A stretch of DNA of 64,000 nucleotides from Streptomyces sp. NBC_01497 (GCF_036250695.1 NZ_CP109427.1:3658001-3722000), one strand, 5' to 3'; numbered from the stretch's first letter, positions 8,074-17,299 are shown. Made by a program: numbers and translations. The notes: generated by a model not told the origin, from the letters alone.

Positions 8074-8864
8074 TTCACGGCCCCCTCGGTGATCGGCGAC
8101 GCGTCCTTGGTCGGGTAGAAGGTGTCGGGGATCCCGGCGCTGCCCAGGTCGGCCGGCAGCTTGGCGGCGTCGGTCGGGATCGCGATCAGGTCGGCCATGT
8201 TCCCGGCGAGCAGCGCCTGCACCGACAGCAGCGTCGTGCGGTGCTGCGCCTCGACCGGCGCCACGGAGGCGAACAGCCTGCGCAGTTGGGCGCTGCTGAC
8301 CTGCCCCACGTTCTTCGTGTAGGTCTGGGCCGCCACGTCCTCCAGCGTGATGGCCAGTTTCACCACGTCCGCCGGGGTCTTGATGCCGGGCAGCGCCGCC
8401 TTGACGACGGCAACGTACTTCGGGTCGGGCGCGTTCTGCGCCGTGCCACCCGCTTGCGTGGCGGCCGCGTTGAACGCCTTGGCGTGCGCCTCGTGCTGCG
8501 CGGTGGTCCTCGCGATGAACGTGGCGACCGTCTTGTTGCCGTTCTTGACGAACGGGAGGCCCGCCGCCGTCCGGTAGACGCTGATCGCCAGGTTCTCGAT
8601 CGACGCCGCCGTCTGCAGCGCCATCACGTCGTCGCTCGACGTGGCCGCGACGGCCCGTACCGCCGACAGCGCCACCGCCGCACCGGCGGCGCCCGCCACC
8701 GCGCTGCCGCGACGCCACCAGTTCCGGCGCGACCGGTCCCCGGTGGCCTCGGCGAAGTCGCCCAGCGCCTCGTGAGTGATCCGTACCGCGTCGCTGTTCA
8801 AGTCCTGCGACTGCTCGATGAGTTCTTCCAGCAGCCGGGTATCGATGCGCTCTACGCCCATCAC
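8070..8864 (-). CDS. Ferritin-like domain protein, exported (first of a pair)
   Basis: This 264-aa protein is paralogous to the next gene. A hydrophobic segment follows a basic RRNWWRRG (about residues 45-75, SAVAGAAGAAVALSAVRAVAA), giving a Tat/Sec-like signal or anchor. The ferritin-like bundle follows: MALQTAASIENLAISVYRTA, TTAQHEAHAKAFNAA, KLAITLEDVAAQTYTKNV and SVAPVEAQHRTTLL. Unlike its partner it has no lipobox Cys. The start is GTG 8864 (ATG 8861 is equally possible) behind GGAG. It overlaps the downstream gene by 4 nt, so the two are one operon and may form a hetero-complex outside the membrane. Confidence 0.85.
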   Translation of the reverse strand: MMGVERIDTRLLEELIEQSQDLNSDAVRITHEALGDFAEATGDRSRRNWWRRGSAVAGAAGAAVALSAVRAVAATSSDDVMALQTAASIENLAISVYRTAAGLPFVKNGNKTVATFIARTTAQHEAHAKAFNAAATQAGGTAQNAPDPKYVAVVKAALPGIKTPADVVKLAITLEDVAAQTYTKNVGQVSSAQLRRLFASVAPVEAQHRTTLLSVQALLAGNMADLIAIPTDAAKLPADLGSAGIPDTFYPTKDASPITEGAVK

Positions 8865-9164
8865 GCCCCATCTCCAGACGGCGCACCCGCTCCGTCAGCA
8901 GGCGCTCGCGCCGACTATTCGCCACCACCGTCGGCCCGGATCGGTCACGTGGGGAAATACCGGCCTCTATTCCCTCTTACGGCGCAATACGCGGCGCCCG
9001 CCCTCCGGTCCGCCGGTCGCGCCCGCGGGTCCGGGGCCCGGCTGCGAGGGGCCGCCCGCTGATTCGGGCCAGGTATCGGCGAGTACCCCCGGGCCGGGTG
9101 TCCCCCTTGCTGTAATGGGCGGGCGCGACGGGTCAGGGGAGCGGGTGGAGGAGGCGGTGCGGCC
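8865..9164. other. Divergent promoter region
   Basis: This 300-bp region lies between the ferritin-like operon and the + strand hypothetical gene. It must contain promoters for both, but I could not pick convincing -35/-10 pairs or operators. Confidence 0.4.
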
Positions 9165-9746
9165 ATGGGGTGGCAGCGGGACGAGTTCGGCTCGTTCCAC
9201 GAGGGCAGGCCGGGACCGGTCCTCGCCGACGGCGACGAGCCGAAGCCGGTCTACGTGGACACCGGCAGCAGCGGCGTGCACGAGACCAGTGAGTGGTGGG
9301 TCCACGACGGTGGCAGGAGCGGGCCCCGCGCGGTGGACGTGCGCGGCTCCTGCTCGTGCGGGTGGCGCGGCGCGTCCCGCTACCCGATCGACTGGGACGC
9401 GCTGGCCGAGGATGGTCTCCAGGACTTCGACGTATCCGGCCCGTACACCGACTGGGAGCGGCACCTCGACGACGTCGCCGCGCAGTCGGTGCCCCTGCCC
9501 GTGGGCCTGGAGGAGTTGCTCGAACAGGTGGAGGACCGGCTGGACGCGCTCGCCGACCAGGCGCCGCTCGCCGCGCTGAGAGCCGTGGCGGCGCTGGAGC
9601 GCACCGCCAAGCGGGTCGCGGGCGAGGCCGCGTTCGCGGTGGAGCGGGACGGACCGCCCTGGGAGACGGTCGGGAGGGCGCTCGGCATCACCGAGCGGGA
9701 AGCCCGCTCGCGCCTGCTCGGCTACGCGCTGCGTCACCGCCGGTAG
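9165..9746 (+). CDS. Conserved hypothetical protein (Streptomyces type)
   Basis: This 193-aa soluble protein has no signal peptide. The N-terminal half is rich in Trp/Asp/Gly (MGWQRDEFGSFHEGRPGPV, WWVHDGG) with a CSCGWRG pair of cysteines. The C-terminal half is helical: LEELLEQVEDRLDALADQAPL, then AALRAVAALERTAKRVAGEA. It ends with WETVGRALGITEREARSRLL, which resembles a small HTH. It could be a DNA-binding or regulatory protein; no function is assigned. ATG 9165 follows GGAGGAGG at good spacing. Confidence 0.75.
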   Translation: MGWQRDEFGSFHEGRPGPVLADGDEPKPVYVDTGSSGVHETSEWWVHDGGRSGPRAVDVRGSCSCGWRGASRYPIDWDALAEDGLQDFDVSGPYTDWERHLDDVAAQSVPLPVGLEELLEQVEDRLDALADQAPLAALRAVAALERTAKRVAGEAAFAVERDGPPWETVGRALGITEREARSRLLGYALRHRR

Positions 9747-9874
9747 CGGCCCGCTCCGGTGGGGGGATGCGGGACGGGCCGCCACCGGATCGCCGGGGAG
9801 TGTAAGGGGGGCCGACCCGACGGGACAGGAGCGGACCGGACCGGACCCCCGGGCCCGGACCGGACGGGTCGAGC

Positions 9875-9893
9875 ACCCGGGCCGGGCCCGGGT
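9875..9893. terminator. Possible terminator palindrome between convergent genes
   Basis: ACCCGGGCCGGGCCCGGGT is a near-perfect 19-bp palindrome located between the + strand hypothetical gene and the - strand 494-aa gene. Its loop is short and no T-run follows. Confidence 0.4.
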
Positions 9894-9933
9894 AACACGC
9901 CGGGGCCCGCCCCCTGAAACGCGTGCCGTGATC

Positions 9934-11418
9934 TCAGCCGCGTGGCCCCCGGTGGAAGTCGAACTCCTGGAACAGCGCGGTCGCCTCACGCCCCGGACCA
10001 CGCAGCCGCAGGGCGTAGCTGACGAGGGCGTGGTTCAGCATGTACAGCCGGGGCTCCTCGCGGCCCTGGTCGGAGAGCCGGTCGATGACCCAGGAGATGG
10101 GCGTGGCGCCGCCGTAGCTGTCCCGGGGCTCGAACAGGAGGTGCGCGGAGCCCAGTTCCGCCAGCACGTTCAGCGCGTAGGCGAACGGATAGGGGCGGTT
10201 GACCCGGTCGTCGTCGGTGCGGTCCAGGTCGGGGAAGCAGTCCACGAGCCGGTCCAGCGCCGTGGGTTCGATCAGGTCGGTGCGGCCGGTGAGCAGGGCG
10301 GTCTGGAGGATGTAGGGGTACGAGATCCCGTTGAGGAAGTAGTTCGCCCCGGGGTCGGTCCGCCTCCATTCGCCCACGATGCCCTCGACGAAGCCGTCCA
10401 GGTCCGGGATCTGGTCCCGCAGCCGGCCGAGGTTGTGCAGGGCGACGAGGTAGTACAGGCCCATGTGGGTGCGTTCGACCGGTCGGAGGCCGGCCATCAG
10501 GTCCTTCGCCTCCGCCAGCCGGTCCCGGCCGTAGGACAGGTACTCCTCGGGACGGCCGCTCATGGCGATCGCGTTCAGCATGGTCAGCAGCGGATAGACC
10601 CGGGTGAAGGCCGCCGACATGGGCTGCGGGAAGGCCGGGGGGTTGTCCAGTTCCCCGGCACGGTCCAGGTGGGTGAGGACTTCCTTGATGTGGTCCCGGC
10701 CGTTGTCGTCGACGATGTGCCGTTCATGGCCGAGCAGCGAGATCACCGACAGGAGCATGGCGCCCCCGCGCCCGCGGAAGAACGGCGCGGGAATCTTCTC
10801 CAGCAGGGCGAGGGCTTCCCGGACGTAGTGCCGGGGCCCGGTCACCAGCCGTTCCCCCAGACCGAGTTGGCCTATCGCGAGGAAGGCGGCGGTGTAGGCC
10901 GACAGCTTCTCGTAGTGGCCGTGCCGACCCGCGTTCTCGTCCTTGATCCGGTCGGCCTCGATCGTGTCGACGACGTCCAGGGTCTCCGCGGCGAAGTCCG
11001 CGTCTGCGCCCACCAGCAGGGTCCGGTCCAGGCCCAGCTTGGCGAAGGCGTCCATCAGGACACAGCCGGCCATGACCCGGAAGTACGGGTTCTCCTCGGC
11101 CCGCACGGTGGCGAGGATCGGGCCGAGGTCCGCTTCGAGGTCGCGGCGGTGCAGGCAGCGGGCGGGGTCGGTGACGTCGAGGACGAAGTGGGCCAGCAGC
11201 CGGGAGAACCGGGTGTACGCGCTGCTCTCGGCGCCCTTCGCGGCGAGCAGGGCGAAGGCGTGCCGGATGCGCGCGGCGGCGACCGGGTTGTAGGCGATGG
11301 GGTGCTGGCCGAGGCCTATGCCGCGCACCATGCGGCTCCAGGGCGTGGCGATCATGCGGGTCTCGTTCGACAGATGGTGCAGGCCGTCGACCGGGACCGG
11401 GAACGTGACGAAGGTCAT
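9934..11418 (-). CDS. Unrecognised 494-aa all-helical protein of the AT-kinase locus
   Basis: I do not recognise this family. The protein is soluble, predicted almost entirely helical, and built of repeated helical hairpins (LLAHFVLDVTDPARC, FRVMAGCVLMDAFAKLGLD, YTAAFLAIGQLGLGERLV, AMLLSVISLLGHERH, YYLVALHNLGRL, YILQTALLTGRTDL). This suggests an alpha/alpha toroid or terpenoid-cyclase-like solenoid. No DXDD cyclase motif is seen; an acidic cluster DLDRTDDDR lies near residue 420. The start ATG 11418 is preceded by a GGAAGGAACACC-type site. It is 279 bp downstream of the AT-kinase fusion on the same strand, so a shared transcript and pathway are likely. An enzyme or scaffold role is open. Confidence 0.75.
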   Translation of the reverse strand: MTFVTFPVPVDGLHHLSNETRMIATPWSRMVRGIGLGQHPIAYNPVAAARIRHAFALLAAKGAESSAYTRFSRLLAHFVLDVTDPARCLHRRDLEADLGPILATVRAEENPYFRVMAGCVLMDAFAKLGLDRTLLVGADADFAAETLDVVDTIEADRIKDENAGRHGHYEKLSAYTAAFLAIGQLGLGERLVTGPRHYVREALALLEKIPAPFFRGRGGAMLLSVISLLGHERHIVDDNGRDHIKEVLTHLDRAGELDNPPAFPQPMSAAFTRVYPLLTMLNAIAMSGRPEEYLSYGRDRLAEAKDLMAGLRPVERTHMGLYYLVALHNLGRLRDQIPDLDGFVEGIVGEWRRTDPGANYFLNGISYPYILQTALLTGRTDLIEPTALDRLVDCFPDLDRTDDDRVNRPYPFAYALNVLAELGSAHLLFEPRDSYGGATPISWVIDRLSDQGREEPRLYMLNHALVSYALRLRGPGREATALFQEFDFHRGPRG

Positions 11419-11439
11419 GGGTGTTCCTTCCGCGGTGTG

Positions 11440-11640
11440 CGTACCGGGCGTTCGGTGAAGTGCGGGCGGTTCAGGCGTGTTCGGTGAAGCGGCGGTCGGT
11501 GAAGCGGCGGTACGTCCAGCGCTGTGCGCTTCGGCGGTGTTCGGTGATGTGCCGGGGATGGCTCGACCCGATGTGCTCGGCGACGTGGCCGGGACTGCCC
11601 GGCGGCCGCCGGGTGAAGTGCCGCGCGGACAGGCGGCGTT
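11440..11640. repeat. TCGGTGAAG repeats in the gap between the two island genes
   Basis: The 279-bp gap after the AT-kinase gene holds a 15-bp perfect tandem duplication (TCGGTGAAGCGGCGG, 11481-11495 and 11496-11510). Related copies of TTCGGTGA(A/T)G lie nearby at about 11450 and 11540. The spacing is irregular. They may be a decayed coding repeat or a structured RNA spacer. Confidence 0.5.
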
Positions 11641-11697
11641 CAGCGGGCGCGGACACCGTGACCGGGATACCCCCGACGCGGGTCCGCGTCCGCTCGG

Positions 11698-14600
11698 TCA
11701 GGCTGCCTCGTCCACCCGTTCCGGGGCGTACGGCTCTGCCGCGTGCAGGGGTGTTCCGTGGGCGAGATGGGGCAGCGGGGGCACGGCAAGGCCGAGGAAC
11801 TCGGTCCTGGTGCCCTGCAGCATCTGCAGCGCCCAGTTGAGCCACTTGACGCCCTCGCAGTAGATCGCGACAGGGCGGCGCTGGGCCTGGTAGGTGTCCG
11901 TGAGGGTGCCGTCCAGCTCCTTTTGGAAGTGGAACGGCGGCATCGCGGTGAAGTGCTGTCCCATCATGAACACGAAGCGGACCAGCCAGTACGGGTCGTC
12001 CTTGAGGAAGGGCGAGTCCGGGTCGTCCAGGCCGAGCGCGGCGGTCATCACCGTCGCGAAGTGGTCCTCCATGCCCCGGGGCGACGCGGTGTCGACCGTG
12101 CCGCCGTGTGCCACGACGTCGCGGACGCGGTAGGACCGCTGGTAGGGGTTGCCGTCCTGGAACGCGATGTCCACCCGGGGCGTCATCCCCTCGCCGGTGG
12201 CGACGTGCATGCTGAACCGCTCGAAGTGGATCTCGTCGTAGTGGCCGAGGGAGTTGTGCCAGGGCTTGTTGTCGTACATGGCGTCGTCGCGGGTGTCCTT
12301 GCCCTCGCCCTTGAAGCCGATGGCCCGCGGGTCCAGGAACATGATCCCCAGCGCATCCGCGGTGATGGCCGCGAGCGCCGCGTCGACGTCCCTCTTCGGG
12401 GCCCCGGACTCGATCACCCGCTGCGCGTGCAGCAGCGGCGCGGTGTCGAGGATCTTGATGTTCTCGGTGTTCGTGTCGCCCATGACGAGGGAGTGGAAGG
12501 CCGGTTCGAGGACGTCGAGGAACTCGGCGGTGTCCCGGAACCTCCGCAGCAGCTCGGCCGCGTTGAGGTAGGAGTGGCCGTCGATGACGATGTGCTCGCT
12601 CGCGAGGAGCGCGTCGTCGAAGGTGCCGGGAGCCGTGCGGCGGCACAGGTCCAGGCGGTCCTCGATCTTCCTGAAGTACGAGATGTCCACGGTCTCGCCG
12701 GGGGCGGGCACCCGGTTCTCGCTGTGCACGCTCTCGTTCAGGACCCGGATGATCTGCTCGTAGAGGCGCGCGACGACGGCCGGCGGGGGTGTCCGCTTCT
12801 CGATGAACCGGCTGACCTCCTCGCCGCCCACGTAACTCATCTCGTAGATGACCTCGCGGTCGGCCGTGCGGCCGTCCGTGCGCCGGTGCGCGGGGACGGG
12901 GATCTCCCGTTCGAGCACGGTGAATACCTCAGGGAAGCAGCCGCGCACCGAGGCGGGCAGGGACTGGAGGAACTCGGCCTGCTTCTTGGCCTTCGCGAAC
13001 GGCGGCAGCATGACGCCGTTCCCCTCGGGGTTCCAGTGCGCGGTCGTCAGGGCCTCGCTGAGGATCTTCCGGACCGTGATGTGCTCCTCGCCCTCTTTCC
13101 TCACGAAGATCGTCATGGACTCGCTGCCGCCCTTGCCGAAGCTGACGAGCGTCTCGTCCAGGTGGATGTAGGCGCAGACGGTGCTGGAGAGGACCCGGCG
13201 GCTGCGGGCGTTGTCGAGGACGCAGGCGCTCTCGGCGGTCAGGCCGAGCTGGCAGGTGTACTCGAAGGCGTCCAGGGCGGGGTTGAGCCGCTTGCGCCAC
13301 GCCTCGGCCGGTTCCCGGACCGTGACGACGCCGGTGTCGTACGGTCCGGCGTCGACACCGGCGTCCGTCGAACCGGGGCCGAGCGCGACGATCTGGCAGT
13401 TGCCGCCCAGGTGGATCCGCCGCGCCCCGGTGGCCGGGGTGCCGGACGGCAGCACGGCGCGGGTGGCGTCCGCGAGGTCCTTCCTGGACTGGACCGGCAC
13501 GCCCTCGGGGGACACGAGCGGGATCAGGCCCTCGGTGAGACCGGACAGGATCCGCTCCACGGTGTCCCCGCCCGGATCGGTGGACAGCGCGACGGCGTCG
13601 GCCAGGGAGAGTGCGCCGGCGGCCGCCAGGGCCGCGAGCCAGCCCTCCGTGTCGGTCGCTTCGAGGTAGTGGTCGGTCCCCGCGAAGAGCGCGGGCCGGT
13701 GCCGGGCGAGGGCCTGGAACAGCAGGTACGGGTGGACGACGCGGTGCCCTGCCGGGGACAGGGCGCCGGCGTCCAGGCCGGCGCCGACGGGATCCGTGTC
13801 GCCGCGGCGCGGGGTGCCCGGCATCAGGTCGCCCGCCTGCAGGTCGACCGCACCGGGCAGCCGCTCGCCGCGCGCCCGGTCGAAGGCACCCAGGTCCGTG
13901 GGGCTCTCGTCCAGCAGCAGCCGGGTCCCGGCGGCCACCTCCGCGTCACCGAGGTGGGGGAGCGAGTCGAAGTGGACGACGACCACCTCGGGCCGGCTGG
14001 TGCGGACCGTCCTGGTCGTGGTGGCGCCCGCGGCGTCCAGCACCTTGAGTTCGACGCACGCCCTGCCCAGCAGGGCGGGGTCGGTGGCGGTGATGTCCTT
14101 CTTCAGGCGTGCCCTGACGACCAGTTCACCCCGGGCCGCGTCGATGTGCTCGCGGTAGTTGCGGGTGTGCTGGAAGACCTCCAGGAAGTCGTGGAACCCC
14201 GCGGCCCCCGCCCGCCCGGGCCGCGGCGCCTCATCGGCGAGGATCCGTCCGAGGACGCGGGAGAAGTGGTCGTCGCAGAACTCGCTGTCGGCGGCGAGGC
14301 CGAACACTTCCCGCAGTGCGTCGTGGTGCGCGGCACCCGGTGCCTCCGCGCCGGTGCGCAGGCGCTCCAGCAGGAGCGTGAGGCGCTCACTCGCGGCGAG
14401 GACCCTCGGCAGCCGCCCGCCGTCCCCGGGCCCCGCCGTGTACGCCGTGACGGGGGTGAGCACCCCGTTGTCCTTCAGCAGTCGCACGGACTTGCCGCCA
14501 GGCCCCAGCTCCACCACCAGGTCCGCACCGAGGCCGTCCAGCGTCGCGCAGGTGTCCTGCGAGGCCATGACGCGGTCGGTCATGGCGAGGACGCCGAGGC

Positions 14601-15552
14601 GGACGCCGGCCCCGGTGGTCAGGAGCGAGCTGTCGTGGTTCGACACCACCGGGACCCGGGGCTCCGCGAACCGCACGCCGTTGATGTCGAGGAAGCGCTC
14701 CAGCGCGTCGCGCGCGGGACGCATCCGCGCGGAGTGCGCCAGGAAGACGGTCGGGTCCTTCAACTCCTCGACGGACACCCGCGGGAAGCGGGCGACGAAC
14801 CGGTCGAACTCCGTCTTGACGCCGGTGCGCACGTAGAGGTTGGCCTGCGTCGGCGCGTAGGTCTTGTGCAGTTCGACGTCGGAGAGCGGGTACGCCTCCC
14901 GCAGGCGCCCCAGCACCGTCTCGAGGGCCTGTGGGCTCTGCGCCCGCACGGCCACCACATGGGAGGGCTCCGGCACCAGCGGCGCCCGCCGGTCACCTCC
15001 CGGCAGGTAGCAGGAGACGGTACGGGCGAACGCCTCGTCGGTGTCCCGGGCCCCGGCGGCCACCAGCATCAGCGGCGTGAACACCTGGGCGATCCTGACG
15101 CCGTCGGCCACGGACAGGGCCCCGCTCGCCACGGCGGCCGTCAGGATGCCGAAGCTCTCGCCGGTGTAGGCCACGACGTCGGCCAAGGCCCCGTCCTGCC
15201 CGCCCGCGTGCCGCAGACGGGCGTCAAGAGCGAGGCTGTGCACCAGCAGGGCCGCCCCGATGAAGCCCTGCCGCTCCAGCTTCCCCTCGGGAAGGTTCTC
15301 CGAGGCCACGAGCAGGAGGTCCGGCCGCCCGGGGAAACCGAGGGCGCCTGCCGCCTCCTCGTAGACGGCCGTGATCGCCGGTATCCCGGAGTCGAGGAGG
15401 GAGCGGCCGAGGCCCTGGTAGGAGGCCCGGCTGCCCAGCCCGGGGAAGAAGCCGGCCATGCGGGCATGGCGTGCGGGACCGAGGGCCTTGACGACGGGGA
15501 CGGCCCGTCCCGTGGTGCGCGGGGTGTCGACGGATGAAAGGGAACGGGTCAC
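11698..15552 (-). CDS. Acyltransferase / degenerate acyltransferase / APH-like kinase fusion protein
   Basis: This 1,284-aa multidomain protein reads from GTG 15552, chosen because GAGAAGG lies 8 nt upstream. Domain 1 (about 33-365) is a FabD/PKS-type acyltransferase: FFPGLGSRASYQGLG, nucleophile elbow YTGESFG (S133), VPVVSNHDSS and LVVELGPGGKSV. A middle region (about 405-600) is unassigned. Residues about 605-730 look like a second acyltransferase core without the Ser elbow: EGWLAALAAAGALSLADAVA, IPLVSPEGVPVQS, IVALGPGS. Residues about 795-1230 resemble an aminoglycoside-phosphotransferase-type kinase: FGKGGSES loop, candidate Lys in ITVRK (K829), EMSYVGGEE hinge, catalytic loop VMGDTNTEN (D1026, N1031), FLDPRAIG (D1074), then YD..PWHNSLGHYDE. 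Its substrate is unknown. It probably heads a transcript with the 494-aa gene. Confidence 0.8.
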   Translation of the reverse strand: MTRSLSSVDTPRTTGRAVPVVKALGPARHARMAGFFPGLGSRASYQGLGRSLLDSGIPAITAVYEEAAGALGFPGRPDLLLVASENLPEGKLERQGFIGAALLVHSLALDARLRHAGGQDGALADVVAYTGESFGILTAAVASGALSVADGVRIAQVFTPLMLVAAGARDTDEAFARTVSCYLPGGDRRAPLVPEPSHVVAVRAQSPQALETVLGRLREAYPLSDVELHKTYAPTQANLYVRTGVKTEFDRFVARFPRVSVEELKDPTVFLAHSARMRPARDALERFLDINGVRFAEPRVPVVSNHDSSLLTTGAGVRLGVLAMTDRVMASQDTCATLDGLGADLVVELGPGGKSVRLLKDNGVLTPVTAYTAGPGDGGRLPRVLAASERLTLLLERLRTGAEAPGAAHHDALREVFGLAADSEFCDDHFSRVLGRILADEAPRPGRAGAAGFHDFLEVFQHTRNYREHIDAARGELVVRARLKKDITATDPALLGRACVELKVLDAAGATTTRTVRTSRPEVVVVHFDSLPHLGDAEVAAGTRLLLDESPTDLGAFDRARGERLPGAVDLQAGDLMPGTPRRGDTDPVGAGLDAGALSPAGHRVVHPYLLFQALARHRPALFAGTDHYLEATDTEGWLAALAAAGALSLADAVALSTDPGGDTVERILSGLTEGLIPLVSPEGVPVQSRKDLADATRAVLPSGTPATGARRIHLGGNCQIVALGPGSTDAGVDAGPYDTGVVTVREPAEAWRKRLNPALDAFEYTCQLGLTAESACVLDNARSRRVLSSTVCAYIHLDETLVSFGKGGSESMTIFVRKEGEEHITVRKILSEALTTAHWNPEGNGVMLPPFAKAKKQAEFLQSLPASVRGCFPEVFTVLEREIPVPAHRRTDGRTADREVIYEMSYVGGEEVSRFIEKRTPPPAVVARLYEQIIRVLNESVHSENRVPAPGETVDISYFRKIEDRLDLCRRTAPGTFDDALLASEHIVIDGHSYLNAAELLRRFRDTAEFLDVLEPAFHSLVMGDTNTENIKILDTAPLLHAQRVIESGAPKRDVDAALAAITADALGIMFLDPRAIGFKGEGKDTRDDAMYDNKPWHNSLGHYDEIHFERFSMHVATGEGMTPRVDIAFQDGNPYQRSYRVRDVVAHGGTVDTASPRGMEDHFATVMTAALGLDDPDSPFLKDDPYWLVRFVFMMGQHFTAMPPFHFQKELDGTLTDTYQAQRRPVAIYCEGVKWLNWALQMLQGTRTEFLGLAVPPLPHLAHGTPLHAAEPYAPERVDEAA

Positions 15553-15918
15553 GAAAATCGCCTTCTCGGGTTGTTTCCGGGGGAGACGGAGCGCCTTTGG
15601 CCCGTGCCGTGCATCGCTCACTCTTCGTTCGCGCGCTGTGGTGCGCGCCGCCGGGAGAACCGGCGCCCGACAACGGGGCCGACGCTTTCCCCGGATCGCC
15701 GGAACGAATCGCTGAAAAAATTATGTCGGGACCTCGTAAGCGGGTTCAACCGACGCCGATACAGGCTTCGTCATTTCTCTACAGGCCCCGCAAAGGACGT
15801 TCAGGGGACCGTCAAGCGCACGTCAGAGGAGTGTCAACACCGCTTGCCAGCAAGGTGCATTGCCCTGATGGCATTCTTTTCGAAACTCTGTCGTCACACT
15901 TCTTCCGGGCGCGAAAAA
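15553..15918. other. Promoter-bearing intergenic region
   Basis: About 365 bp between the AT-kinase start and the MFS terminator are relatively AT-rich around 15705-15790, where promoters for the AT-kinase transcript are expected. No CDS is supported and no clear inverted-repeat operator was found. Confidence 0.4.
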
Positions 15919-15959
15919 AATCAGGTCCGAGGAACTCGAAAAGTTCCTCGGACCTGATT
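15919..15959 (-). terminator. Strong intrinsic terminator after the MFS gene
   Basis: A perfect 18-bp stem (15919-15936 with 15942-15959) has a CGAAA loop. On the - strand it is followed by a T-run (the AAAAAAA at 15914-15920 on +), giving a classical rho-independent terminator. Confidence 0.9.
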
Positions 15960-15993
15960 CTTCGAATGGTCTGCGCGCCCTCCGGACGCCCGT

Positions 15994-17214
15994 TTACCGG
16001 ACGCCGGTCCCCACCGTGCCCGCGCCTGTCCCGACGCCTTCGGCCGCACCTGCGGGAACGGCCGCCAGAGCCGGTGACCGGCCGCCGAGCGAACCCCCCA
16101 CGACGACGACGAGCCCGGCCAGGGCGAGCCCGGAGCCCACCCACAGCGGCGAGGCGAACCCGAATCCCGCCGCGAGCGCCAGGCCGCCGAGCCAGGCGCC
16201 GAGCGCGTTGCCCACGTTGAAGGCGGCGATGTTCGCTCCGGAGCCCATGGTCGGCGCGTCCGACGCGTACTTCATCGTCCGCACCTGGAGGCCGGGGGCC
16301 GCGGCGAGACCGATGGTCCCCATCAGCAGCAGCGCGATGACCGTCGCGATCTTGCTCCCCGCGCTCAGCGCGAAGAGCGCCATGACGACGGTGAGGCCCG
16401 CCATGATGCCGATCAGCGTCTTGTTCAGGGACTTGTCGGCGCCCTTGCCCCCGAGGAAGTTGCCGAGGAACGTACCGACACCGAACAGCACGAGCAGCCA
16501 GGGCACGGTGCTGGTGGCGAACCCGCTGACATCGGTGAGTGTGAAGGCGATGTAGGTGTATCCGCCGATGACCCCGCCGAAGGCGAAGACGCTCAGCACG
16601 ATGGACACCCAGACCTGACCGCGCCGGAAGACGGCGAGTTCGCTGCGCAGGTTCGTCCCCGCGGCCGCCTCGGTCCTGGGCACCAGGACCTGGACGCCGA
16701 TCAGGGTGATGACGCCGATGACCGTGACGGCCCAGAACGTGGAGCGCCAGCCGAGCTGCTGGCCGAGGAAGGTCCCGAGCGGGACACCGAGGACGTTGGC
16801 CGCGGTCAGCCCGCCGAACATGAGGGCGATGGCGCTGCCCTTCTTGTTCGGGGCGACCATGTCGGAGGCGACGACGGCGCCGACGCTGAAGAACGCGCCG
16901 TGGCACAGGGCGGCGACGATCCGGCCGACCATGAGGAGCGAGTAGGTGGGGGCGATCGCGGAGATCAGGTTCCCCGCGATGAACAGCAGCATCAGGCCGA
17001 CGAGGACCTTCTTGCGGTCGAAGCGGGCGATCGCCGCGGTCAGGGCGATCGCACCCACCGCGACGCTCAGCGCGTATCCGGAGACCAGGTAGCCGGCGGT
17101 GGATTCCGAGACGTCGAAGGTGTGCGCCACCTCAGGCAGCAACCCGACGATCCCGAACTCCGTGAGGCCGATACCGAAGCCCCCCAGCGCCAGGGCGATG
17201 AGCCCGACAGGCAT
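15994..17214 (-). CDS. MFS transporter (DHA1/AraJ-type efflux)
   Basis: This 406-aa polytopic membrane protein shows 12 predicted hydrophobic helices. MFS signatures include FGIGLTEFGIVGLLPEVA in TM1, GYLVSGYALSVAVGA in TM2, RFDRKKVLV (loop 2-3 motif A region) and GRIVAALCHGAFFSVGAVV with AALMFGGLTAANVLGVPLG-like TM5 motif C. It resembles the AraJ/CmlR-type proton-driven drug or sugar exporters. The start is ATG 17214. It is divergent from an ArsR-family regulator across 205 bp, the usual arrangement for a repressor-controlled exporter. In this island it is a candidate self-resistance or product-export pump. Confidence 0.9.
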   Translation of the reverse strand: MPVGLIALALGGFGIGLTEFGIVGLLPEVAHTFDVSESTAGYLVSGYALSVAVGAIALTAAIARFDRKKVLVGLMLLFIAGNLISAIAPTYSLLMVGRIVAALCHGAFFSVGAVVASDMVAPNKKGSAIALMFGGLTAANVLGVPLGTFLGQQLGWRSTFWAVTVIGVITLIGVQVLVPRTEAAAGTNLRSELAVFRRGQVWVSIVLSVFAFGGVIGGYTYIAFTLTDVSGFATSTVPWLLVLFGVGTFLGNFLGGKGADKSLNKTLIGIMAGLTVVMALFALSAGSKIATVIALLLMGTIGLAAAPGLQVRTMKYASDAPTMGSGANIAAFNVGNALGAWLGGLALAAGFGFASPLWVGSGLALAGLVVVVGGSLGGRSPALAAVPAGAAEGVGTGAGTVGTGVR

Positions 17215-17275
17215 GTGAAAACCCTTCGTTGCAGTGGCAGTTGCGGTACGGGACCGCGCCCTGAGACCCGGTCAG

Positions 17276-17299
17276 ATCGAAGTATCGCAGAAGTTCGAT
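17276..17299. promoter_or_regulatory. Inverted repeat in MFS/ArsR divergent promoter
   Basis: ATCGAA and TTCGAT arms are separated by 12 bp. The ArsR gene is preceded by a CTATCAT/ATGAATAAG AT-rich stretch (17370-17388) that is probably its -10 region. The repeat is a candidate ArsR-family operator. Confidence 0.4.

Noticed and set aside
11743..15537. 1,264-codon open frame antisense to the AT-kinase gene
   Set aside because: Typical GC-rich antisense shadow; the - strand frame has recognisable domains and an RBS.
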